Origin: Acidimicrobiales bacterium
GTDB lineage: Bacteria; Actinomycetota; Acidimicrobiia; Acidimicrobiales; RAAP-2
Reading direction: 5' to 3'
Length of the DNA: 36,185 nucleotides
Assembly (NCBI GenBank): GCA_025449805.1
Contig: JANWIR010000091.1
Span: 1-36,185 of the forward strand
Shown here piece by piece: positions 28,689-35,669 of the stretch. The notes under the pieces are model-generated. The model was not told where the DNA came from, did no database searches, and saw only the letters and a program-made list of their open reading frames with translations. The position numbers and the translations under genes were made by a program. Numbering within the stretch: position 1 is the first letter of the stretch; every line of letters begins with the position of its first letter.

Positions 28689-29483
28689 CTAGACCGTCCC
28701 GTAGGCGACGGGCCCACTGGAGGGCGCCGTCGAGCCACCCGAAGGCTCCACCGTCACGGCCAACTCACTCGGTTTTACCTGACCCGCCATGGTGAAGGCG
28801 ACCTGCGTGGGGTGCTGTCCCATAACGCCGAGCGAGACCGGCTGCCCCTTGACGATGCCCCAGAGTTGGTAGGTCTTGTCACCCGACAGCTTCGGCAACG
28901 TCGACATCACTAAGTAGCCCTGGCCACTGGGCAACATGACGAACTGCGCGAGTGGTTGGTGCGTCGCCGACGCGAGATTGACGATCAAGTGTCCCGGTGT
29001 CTCGAGGGCTGAGGCGACCGCGATCTGGCCACCGTTCGAGATCTGGCCCTGCAGGTGCGCGACGTGACTATTGGCGTTGGCCAAGCTGACACTCAAGGCG
29101 ATTATTGCCGCGGCAGCACCGAACGCGGCCGAGGCGACGGCGCCACGGGCCCGGCGCGTCCACGACGGACGTCCGGTGGTAATCGAAATGACCGGCGCGA
29201 CGCCGGGGGTCGTCGACGAGCGGTCGCCGCCCAACACGGGCATGGCGGTACTCGTCGCGGCGGGGCGCTCGTGAAGGCGGTCAGCAATGGAGCTCCACAG
29301 CCGCTCCGGCAAGGGTTCAACGGTGTTACCGATTGTCGCGGCGACCTGGCGGTAGGCGTCGAGCTCGCGCTGACAGGGCGCACAGCCGCTGACGTGCTCT
29401 TCGAGGGCCACCGCGGTGGGTGCGTCAATGGCGTCCAGTGCGGCAAGTTCTAAAAGATCGTAGGCATCTTCGTGGTTCATCAC
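28689..29483 (-). CDS. Anti-sigma factor, RskA-like (zinc-finger N-terminus, single TM)
   Basis: LEEHVSGCAPCQREL (HxxxCxxC), one TM, C-terminal LPKLSGDKTYQLWGIVKGQPVSLGVM RskA domain; overlaps sigma gene. Confidence 0.88.
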   Translation of the reverse strand: MMNHEDAYDLLELAALDAIDAPTAVALEEHVSGCAPCQRELDAYRQVAATIGNTVEPLPERLWSSIADRLHERPAATSTAMPVLGGDRSSTTPGVAPVISITTGRPSWTRRARGAVASAAFGAAAAIIALSVSLANANSHVAHLQGQISNGGQIAVASALETPGHLIVNLASATHQPLAQFVMLPSGQGYLVMSTLPKLSGDKTYQLWGIVKGQPVSLGVMGQHPTQVAFTMAGQVKPSELAVTVEPSGGSTAPSSGPVAYGTV

Positions 29484-30055
29484 GACTCCACTTCTTGTAC
29501 TTCGTAGTCCGAGAGCAGGTGGCGCATGCGACGCATGCCATTGCGAATCCGGCTCTTAATGGTTCCCTCTGGTTCGTCCAGTAGTTCGGCGACTTTGACG
29601 TAGGTCAGCCCTTGGAAGTAGGCCAATTCAATCGCGCGACGTTCGTCCTCGGGTAGTTCGCCGAGCGCTCGCTGTATCTCTTCACTCATTATGAGATCGG
29701 AAAATTCGTGTTCGAGGTCGTAGCCGGCTCGGGCCGTCGCGGCGGCGTCGCGCACTTCGCGACCCTTACGAGCCTCGAGTGAACGCACGGCGTCGACCGC
29801 GCGCGCGTGGCTTTGGGTTAAGAGGAAGCTGCGGAGGTTGCCGCGGTTGGGGTCGAAGCGCTCGGGTTGATTCCACAGACGCAGGAACACCTCTTGGGTA
29901 ACGTCCTCAGCCTCAGTGTTGTTGTTGAGGACGCGTCGAGCCAGGCCGTACACCGCGCCACCGTGACGGCGATAGACCTCGGCGAGGGCCACGTCGTCGT
30001 AGCGCGCAATGCGCGTTACCAGCTGTGCGTCGCTGACGTCTTGGAGTGCTTCCAC
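29480..30055 (-). CDS. ECF RNA polymerase sigma factor, SigK-like (ORF open to 30142; proposed start GTG 30055)
   Basis: DVALAEVYRRHGGAVYGLARRVLNNNTEAEDVTQEVFLRLWNQPERFD and EDERRAIELAYFQGLTYVKVAELLDEPEGTIKSRIRNGMRRMRHLL; start chosen from the predicted promoter just upstream. Confidence 0.85.
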   Translation of the reverse strand: MEALQDVSDAQLVTRIARYDDVALAEVYRRHGGAVYGLARRVLNNNTEAEDVTQEVFLRLWNQPERFDPNRGNLRSFLLTQSHARAVDAVRSLEARKGREVRDAAATARAGYDLEHEFSDLIMSEEIQRALGELPEDERRAIELAYFQGLTYVKVAELLDEPEGTIKSRIRNGMRRMRHLLSDYEVQEVES

Positions 30056-30062
30056 GTCTTCT

Positions 30063-30089
30063 ATTCGGGGCGACCTTTCCTCTGGATGT
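30063..30089 (-). promoter_or_regulatory. Candidate SigK-type autoregulatory promoter ACATCC-N15-CCGAAT, 7 nt before GTG 30055
   Basis: Minus strand gACATCC-agaggaaaggtcgcc-CCGAAT-agaagac-GTG; same architecture as the opposing promoter at 30139. Confidence 0.55.
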
Positions 30090-30138
30090 CGAATTCTCCA
30101 CTTTTTTAATCCGGCGTCAAAACTTTTTCCAAATTGCG

Positions 30139-30165
30139 TCATCCGTCACCATTGCGGCGCCGAAT
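30139..30165 (+). promoter_or_regulatory. Candidate SigK-type promoter TCATCC-N15-CCGAAT for the ferritin-like/cupredoxin operon
   Basis: gTCATCC-gtcaccattgcggcg-CCGAAT about 33 nt upstream of ATG 30198. Confidence 0.6.
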
Positions 30166-30197
30166 ACCTCATGACCCTACCCAAGGAGGAACAGGCA

Positions 30198-31058
30198 ATG
30201 AACCCAGATCCCAGAGCACTCGCGGAGTTGCTCGAAGAGTCACAGGACCTGCAGGCGGACGCGTTGCGTCCGACCAACGAGGCCCTCGATGAACTCGTCG
30301 AGTTGAACCACGAGTCGTCCCAGGAAGACCCCACCACCAACGAGAGCTTCCACGAAGAGCACCAGGCCACGTTGTTGACCAGCCTTCGTAACGCGCCGTT
30401 GTTGGGCGCCGCGGGCGGTCTCGCCCTGGTCGGTGCGCTCGCCACGTCGGCGGCGGCCACCAGCTCCAAGGACGTCCAGATTCTCCAGACGGCCGCGAGC
30501 ATCGAGAACCTGGCGGTCGCGACGTACAAGGCGGCCCTCGCGCTGCCCTACATCGGTGGCGCCTCGGCCAACGGTGTTGTCACGGCCTTCGCGAAGACCA
30601 CGATGGGTCAGCACGCCGAGCACGCGGCCGCCTTCAACGCCGCCGTTCGCCGTCTGAAGGGCCGCCCCCAGACCAAGCCCGACCCGGCGTTCGTACCGGT
30701 CGTCAACAAGGCCGTCGCCAGCTTGAAGGGCATGAGCGACGCAAACGCGACGCTCGCCGTCGTGGGCCTCGCCCTCGAACTCGAGAACATTGCTGCGGAG
30801 ACCTACGTCAAGAACACGTCACTCGTGAACGCGACGTCGAACCGTGCCCTGTTCGCGAGCATCATGGGCGTCGAGGCCCAGCACGTCAGCGTGCTCCTCG
30901 CCGTTCAGGCACTCTTGAGCGCCGGCGCCCCGCAGTTGATCGCCCTCAGCCCCACGACCGTCAACTCGTTGCCGGCCGTAGCCGGCAAGGTCGGATTCCC
31001 CAACCCGTTTTACAAGACCAACAGTGCTGCACCCGCTAGCCAAGGAGCTGTGAAGTAA
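30198..31058 (+). CDS. Ferritin-like domain protein (paralog A)
   Basis: AAGGAGG SD at 30183 and ATG 30198; four-helix pattern ASIENLAVATYKAAL / GQHAEHAAAFN / LALELENIAAETYV / GVEAQHVSVLLAV. Confidence 0.82.
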   Translation: MNPDPRALAELLEESQDLQADALRPTNEALDELVELNHESSQEDPTTNESFHEEHQATLLTSLRNAPLLGAAGGLALVGALATSAAATSSKDVQILQTAASIENLAVATYKAALALPYIGGASANGVVTAFAKTTMGQHAEHAAAFNAAVRRLKGRPQTKPDPAFVPVVNKAVASLKGMSDANATLAVVGLALELENIAAETYVKNTSLVNATSNRALFASIMGVEAQHVSVLLAVQALLSAGAPQLIALSPTTVNSLPAVAGKVGFPNPFYKTNSAAPASQGAVK

Positions 31059-31885
31059 TGAACGCCAACGACCACATCCAAAACTCTGGTGCCTTTCAGG
31101 GCACCGAGCGCGAAATCACCGCGATGACGCGTGAACTCGACGAACTGCACAACGACGTGGGTATGCCCGCGATGTGGCAGGGCGTCGAGCGCATGGTCGA
31201 AGGTCTGCGCAGTGGTGCCTCCAAGAACGCGGCTAGTCGTCGTACGTTCTTGATGGGCGCGGGCGCGACTCTCGCCGGCGGAGCCGCGCTGATCGGCGCG
31301 GGACTTCCCTCCATGGCTGGTGCGGCCACGCGTACCACCAAGTCGTCGAGCGCCTCGGCGTTGGCCTTCCCCCCGGCCAACTTGAAGGGTGACCTCGTCG
31401 TCGCGGCCGTCGCGGCCAGCCTGGAGAACCTCGCGGTCTTCGCCTACACGGCGGGACTGGGCGCGGCCACGGCCGGCAAGCTCGGCTCCGTGCCCCCGGC
31501 CGTTGCCACGTTCGCCACGACGGCGCGCGCGCAACACGCCCAGCACGCCGCCGCGTGGAACGCGGTCCTGCGCGCGAACGGTAAGGCCAAGGTCACCGTC
31601 ACCAACCCAACCTTGACCCCCGTCGTGAAGAGCGACTTCGCCAAGGTCACGGACATCACGGGACTGGCCAAGTTGGCGCTCACCCTCGAGACCATCGCCG
31701 CCGAGACCTACCAGGTCGAGACGTCGAAGTTGATGAGCAAGGCCGCCATCGAGCTGTCCGCCAGCATCGAGCCCGTCGAGATGCAGCACATCGCGATTCT
31801 GTACTACGTGCTGGGTATGTACCCGGGCGCGCAGAGTGCGAGTGGCACGCCCTTGGCCTTCAGCGCCACGAACCAAGCGGTATAG
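31058..31885 (+). CDS. Ferritin-like domain protein (paralog B) with Tat signal
   Basis: SRRTFLMGAGATLAGGAALIGAG twin-arginine signal; ASLENLAVFAYTAGL / AQHAQHAAAWN / LTLETIAAETYQ / PVEMQHIAILYYV parallel to paralog A. Confidence 0.85.
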   Translation: MNANDHIQNSGAFQGTEREITAMTRELDELHNDVGMPAMWQGVERMVEGLRSGASKNAASRRTFLMGAGATLAGGAALIGAGLPSMAGAATRTTKSSSASALAFPPANLKGDLVVAAVAASLENLAVFAYTAGLGAATAGKLGSVPPAVATFATTARAQHAQHAAAWNAVLRANGKAKVTVTNPTLTPVVKSDFAKVTDITGLAKLALTLETIAAETYQVETSKLMSKAAIELSASIEPVEMQHIAILYYVLGMYPGAQSASGTPLAFSATNQAV

Positions 31886-31887
31886 CA

Positions 31888-32253
31888 ATGGCTCGGCGTC
31901 ACGTATCACGAGTGGCCGCCACGATGGCCGCGGGACTCATGATGAGTTTCGCGGCCATCGCGCCGAGCGTCACGGCCGCGTCAGCGTCGGGCGCGCCGGC
32001 GGTCGTCCACGTCAAAATCGTGAACTTCATGTTCGCGCCAATGACTATCAAGGCGCACCCGGGCGAACTGATCCAGGTCACGAATAAGGACACGGTGGCG
32101 CACACGCTCACCTCGACCAAGCCCAAGCAGTTCACGACCGGCAACATCGGTCACAATCAGACCAAGGGCTTTCGGGCCCCGAAAAAGCCGGGCACGTATC
32201 ACTTCATCTGCTTCATCCACCAATTCATGACGGGAACCCTCGTCGTCAAGTAG
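31888..32253 (+). CDS. Secreted cupredoxin (type 1 copper, amicyanin/plastocyanin-like)
   Basis: Signal peptide; VKIVNFMFAPMTIKAHPGELIQVTNKDTVAHTLTS...GTYHFICFIHQFMTGTLVVK with His and C-x2-H-x2-M ligand set. Confidence 0.88.
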   Translation: MARRHVSRVAATMAAGLMMSFAAIAPSVTAASASGAPAVVHVKIVNFMFAPMTIKAHPGELIQVTNKDTVAHTLTSTKPKQFTTGNIGHNQTKGFRAPKKPGTYHFICFIHQFMTGTLVVK

Positions 32254-32272
32254 CAGCTGAAGACGTGCCTTT

Positions 32273-32315
32273 GCGCCCCGCCCTAGCCCACCCTGGGGCG
32301 GGGCGCCCCCTTTTT
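32273..32315 (+). terminator. Intrinsic terminator of the ferritin-like/cupredoxin operon
   Basis: gcgccccgccc...gggcggggcgc stem followed by cccc-ttttt. Confidence 0.85.
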
Positions 32316-32330
32316 ACAACTCGCCCGAGG

Positions 32331-32795
32331 TCACGACTGCTCGGCCACGGCCTTCAATCGAGCCAGTGTCGCGGGGATTCCCGTGCGCGCCGCCTCAGTG
32401 CGATCGGCGATCTGCGCGGGCGCGTCGTCGCCGTAGCGCTCGTTAAACCTCGCTAATCCGTCGGGCAGAAATGCCCAGGACTCCGTCACGAGCGTTCCCG
32501 ATTCGTGGGGCGCAAAGGTGTAGCCCCAGCGAATCCACGTCCCACCCACGATGAAGGCAAACTCGCGCCCGGGTTCGGCCACGACGACTTGTGATCGGGT
32601 CTCCCACGTTCGTTCCGGGGTTTCGTTGCGGCCCGTGAACCAGGCACCGACCGTCGCCGACGCCCCCTCCTCCCACCAACAGGCCTTGCACACGGGACTC
32701 CACTCACCGGTGCGCGTCACGTCGGCAATCATGTCGTAGAGCACGTCGGGGGGTCGGGCGATCACGATCGAATCGGAAAAAGTGGGGTGATCCAT
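32331..32795 (-). CDS. SRPBCC family protein
   Basis: DSIVIARPPDVLYDMIADVTRTGEWSPVCKACWWEEGA...GRNETPERTWETRSQVVVAEPGREFAFIVGG. Confidence 0.85.
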   Translation of the reverse strand: MDHPTFSDSIVIARPPDVLYDMIADVTRTGEWSPVCKACWWEEGASATVGAWFTGRNETPERTWETRSQVVVAEPGREFAFIVGGTWIRWGYTFAPHESGTLVTESWAFLPDGLARFNERYGDDAPAQIADRTEAARTGIPATLARLKAVAEQS

Positions 32796-32907
32796 GCTCG
32801 CACCCTAGCGACGTCGCCACGCAAGATTCGCTCCTTGCGGGGAACCGAAAATGCGTGGAGCGATGCACGAAGGGCGTGAGTGAATAATCGTGACCGTCAG
32901 TGCGGCG

Positions 32908-32938
32908 GAGTGGACCTTGCGTCACACAATAAGAACCG
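32908..32938 (+). repeat. 29-bp dispersed direct repeat, copy 1
   Basis: gagtggaccttgcgtcacacaataagaaccg. Confidence 0.85.
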
Positions 32939-32991
32939 CTCGGTCTCTGTGCTCGTAGGAACGTCGATCTTCCTTGAAATGCAAATGCTGT

Positions 32992-33213
32992 CTACAGCAA
33001 GTCGATGAATTCGCTCACCGTAACGTCAGACTGTCGGAGAATTGCCGCCAGAGTCCCGCGGGCAAGTTCCCGGTGAATCGGGACAATCACAGTTCTGCCG
33101 CCTTGATTGCGGAGTTTCACGTGACTACCTCGCTGCCCGATCTCTGTGAAGCCAATCTTCTTGAGCGCTGTGACGGTCGCTTGACCGGAAACAACGGGTA
33201 GCGCGGGGCTCAC
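32992..33213 (-). CDS. hicA: Type II toxin, HicA family
   Basis: VTALKKIGFTEIGQRGSHVKLRNQGGRTVIVPIHRELARGTLAAILRQSDVTVSEFIDLL. Confidence 0.92.
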   Translation of the reverse strand: MSPALPVVSGQATVTALKKIGFTEIGQRGSHVKLRNQGGRTVIVPIHRELARGTLAAILRQSDVTVSEFIDLL

Positions 33214-33413
33214 GCAGGAATCAATACCGTGGTGATAATCGGTGGCTCTATTGAGTCGGGAAGGTCTTCCCCTTCGAAGTACAAGCCCAGTGCTTCTTCG
33301 AGATTTGCGACAGCCTCGTCAACAGTTTCACCTTGACTTACGACGTCGACATCAAGGCACCTGGCGACATACCAAGGTTCTTCGTGGGTGATAGCGACAG
33401 TGAACTTCATCAT
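33210..33413 (-). CDS. hicB: Type II antitoxin, short HicB family
   Basis: FTVAITHEEPWYVARCLDVDVVSQGETVDEAVANLEEALGLYFEGED; 4-nt overlap with hicA. Confidence 0.92.
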   Translation of the reverse strand: MMKFTVAITHEEPWYVARCLDVDVVSQGETVDEAVANLEEALGLYFEGEDLPDSIEPPIITTVLIPA

Positions 33414-33465
33414 TCAAATCGTACCAGTGGCCTGTGTCCTTAGACCCGGCTCTTTTTCTGTTCCG

Positions 33466-33496
33466 GAGTGGACCTTGAGTCACACAATACGAACCG
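33466..33496 (+). repeat. 29-bp dispersed direct repeat, copy 2
   Basis: gagtggaccttgagtcacacaatacgaaccg. Confidence 0.85.
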
Positions 33497-33580
33497 GTCG
33501 CCAACGTCCTCGTTCCAATAACAATCTGGGCGCCCGCCCGATCCGACTAAGTCCGACTGAGTCTACGAATGATTTCGCTG

Positions 33581-34012
33581 CTAATCTCGAATCACTTCGA
33601 TGTCGACTTGGAGCGCCCTGTACACGGGTATGGCTCGCACATCGCGCGTGAGTAAGACCAGACCGCTCTCGGTTGCGGCGGCTCCAACGAGCGCGTCGTA
33701 CACGGATCCACCGGCGATTCCGAGGCTCGCGAACTTTGGCAAAAGCGCCTCAGCAGCCGACGGTGTCAGGTACTTGATTGATGGGAAGTTCGTGCTCATC
33801 AGCCGCAGTACCGCTTCTGGCGATCGGCGAGCAGGCGAGGGCAGACGCGTCAGGACCGAGAATGTTTCAAATGCGGCGTGACCCGCCAGACCCAAGCGGC
33901 GGTTGCCAAGGGCGCGCAGGGTGGCGGCGTGGTGCTCGTGATCCTCGACCACAACAGCAACGGCCACGCTCGTGTCCGCGAGTGCGTCCACTCCATTACC
34001 TTTGGTCGGCAT
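33581..34012 (-). CDS. PIN-domain toxin, VapC-like (alternative GTG start at 33991)
   Basis: ADTSVAVAVV, FETFSVLTRLP, VYDALVGAAA, LLTRD acidic PIN residues. Confidence 0.88.
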   Translation of the reverse strand: MPTKGNGVDALADTSVAVAVVVEDHEHHAATLRALGNRRLGLAGHAAFETFSVLTRLPSPARRSPEAVLRLMSTNFPSIKYLTPSAAEALLPKFASLGIAGGSVYDALVGAAATESGLVLLTRDVRAIPVYRALQVDIEVIRD

Positions 34013-34229
34013 CCTTCAGCTCCCGAACAAACTCATCAGTGATGGTGGCGTTGGTGCCGGGGATGACGAGACGACCGTCTTTCTCGACCAGCGAGTCATC
34101 AAAGACCGGCTCGACGCGAAGTGACGCGCCGTCGGCCGTTATCTCAACTTCGCCGGAATGAAGTCCTAATCGGTCTCGCAGCGACTTCGGAACGACCAGA
34201 CGACCTGCCTTATCAATGGTAGTTCTCAT
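33996..34229 (-). CDS. AbrB/MazE-type antitoxin (VapB-like)
   Basis: MRTTIDKAGRLVVPKSLRDRLGLHSGEVEITADGASLRVEP SpoVT/AbrB fold, immediately upstream of the PIN gene. Confidence 0.9.
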   Translation of the reverse strand: MRTTIDKAGRLVVPKSLRDRLGLHSGEVEITADGASLRVEPVFDDSLVEKDGRLVIPGTNATITDEFVRELKDADQR

Positions 34230-34443
34230 GCCACAATTTTACCATATGAATGGCATGCCCGGAGCAATCCGGCCCTGAATTCTCCGACGGGCAGGCAGCG
34301 ATGGCATCGCCACTGACGTCACCGTGTCCAAGTGTTGGATGAACTCGATATCGGGGGTACCCACCTAACGCTAAGAGACGCAGAGAACAAGGGACACTGT
34401 CGGTCAAACGCGACGGGTTCGATTTGTGCGTGCTGTGCTAACG

Positions 34444-34698
34444 ATGGAAAGTCTGGAATCCCCGATCGCGACGACTTACATCGCCCCGGAGAACTTCGAC
34501 GAGCCACTTCGTTTCTCTGGCTATGTTGAGCAACCCGACGGACGTCTGGAGTTCTCTCCAACCTTCGAGTCACTGTCAACTGCCCTGGCTTGGGCTCGCG
34601 ACAAGACGGACTTCGTGATTGCCAGAGGGGTCTCGGGTCCGTACTACTGGTACGGAGTTGGGCCGTCACCCCGCGACATCGCAGAACCGCCCCAGTAA
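34444..34698 (+). CDS. Small hypothetical protein
   Basis: ORF MESLESPIATTYIAPENFDEPLRFSGYVEQPDGRLEFSPTFESLSTALAWARDKTDFVIARGVSGPYYWYGVG; protein-like composition, no family recognised with certainty. Confidence 0.5.
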   Translation: MESLESPIATTYIAPENFDEPLRFSGYVEQPDGRLEFSPTFESLSTALAWARDKTDFVIARGVSGPYYWYGVGPSPRDIAEPPQ

Positions 34699-34829
34699 GC
34701 ACTGCGAGCCCATTCAGGTTCGAGTTCGTCGCATTACTTAGCGCGACGGAGTGTGTTTTAGTGACCGCGCTTGATCCAATTGTTCTCGTAACAGTTCAGT
34801 GAAGAAGCTTTAGGGAAATTGCTAAAACT

Positions 34830-34860
34830 TGGTGGACCTTGAGGGACACAATAAGAACCG
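34830..34860 (+). repeat. 29-bp dispersed direct repeat, copy 3
   Basis: tggtggaccttgagggacacaataagaaccg. Confidence 0.8.
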
Positions 34861-35075
34861 CCATGCTCTTATCGTTGGGCCTTACCAAACGTTAGCGGCA
34901 GCGACCACTCATGAGCAATCACCAAAACGCCCTCCGCTGCAATGCAGTTGATTCACCAGTATCGGCTCCGCTGAGATCCGAATAGCTACGTAACGAGTGA
35001 AATTCAAGTGCAAAATCTTCACGACATTTCGTTCGACAGATCGCGAACAGTTTGATGGTTGAATCTTCGAGTAAG

Positions 35076-35159
35076 ACCGAAGTCTCGCGGGCCAACGAGG
35101 GCTGATCACACAACCCGAATCCATTGGCCCGCGAGAAACAGCGTTGAGCCAACTTCGGT
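35076..35159. repeat. Nested inverted repeat: inner perfect 13-bp arms 35083-35095/35124-35136, outer 8-bp arms 35076-35083/35152-35159
   Basis: tctcgcgggccaa / ttggcccgcgaga and accgaagt / acttcggt. Confidence 0.75.
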
Positions 35160-35626
35160 TACGGTACGTACACCGAGTAAACGTGGTTTTGCATCACCGT
35201 GTTATAGCCCGTGCAACTAGTTCCGCCACCGAGGCACGTATTGAATGAATTCGCTGACATGTACAGCAGGTAGTTGCCGGCACCGAGTAAATAGTACGCG
35301 CCGCTTTCTCCACTCCCGTAGAAGAGCTCGTTGTTCACGGCCATGTTGTTGTACGAACTGTCAATGTCGGTGTTGCACCCCGGCGAGAGATTCGACGTCG
35401 CGGTGGTCGAGAAACACAGGTTTCCGCCATTGCCATTCTTGTAGCTACAGAAGTAGCCAGAGCCGCAACCGGCGGGAGCCGAGGGCGGAGGCGGAGCCAA
35501 CGCCGTTGCCGTTGTCGTTGTCGTTGTCGTCGACGACGCTGACGCGATGGACGCGCCCGCGACTGTCACCAGCATTGACGACAAAGCGAACGCCGCCGCA
35601 ATTCTCATGATTTTGTATTTTGACAT
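35159..35626 (-). CDS. Small secreted Cys-containing protein, possibly peptidase inhibitor I36 / beta-gamma-crystallin-like
   Basis: Signal peptide MSKYKIMRIAAAFALSSMLVTVAGASIASA, Thr-rich and Pro-rich linker, CGSGYFCSYKNGNGGNLCFSTTATSNLSPGCNTDIDSSYNN; start at ATG 35626 after a G-rich SD. Confidence 0.55.
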   Translation of the reverse strand: MSKYKIMRIAAAFALSSMLVTVAGASIASASSTTTTTTTATALAPPPPSAPAGCGSGYFCSYKNGNGGNLCFSTTATSNLSPGCNTDIDSSYNNMAVNNELFYGSGESGAYYLLGAGNYLLYMSANSFNTCLGGGTSCTGYNTVMQNHVYSVYVP

Positions 35627-35669
35627 CTCACTACCCCTTTTCCTGTTGTTGGAATCCATCCTTTTCCAC

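Noticed and set aside
31010-31909. 299-aa minus-strand ORF antisense to ferritin-like paralog B
   Set aside because: Gly/Arg/His-biased shadow ORF opposite a well-supported CDS.
35104-35122. Possible degenerate fourth repeat copy (gatcacacaacccgaatcc) in the loop of the nested inverted repeat
   Set aside because: Resembles the 3' half only, with several mismatches and no GTGGACCTTG; not enough to count.
34909-35152. Overlapping minus-strand ORFs of 71 and 77 aa
   Set aside because: No recognisable domain, overlap the nested inverted repeat, no SD; likely spurious.
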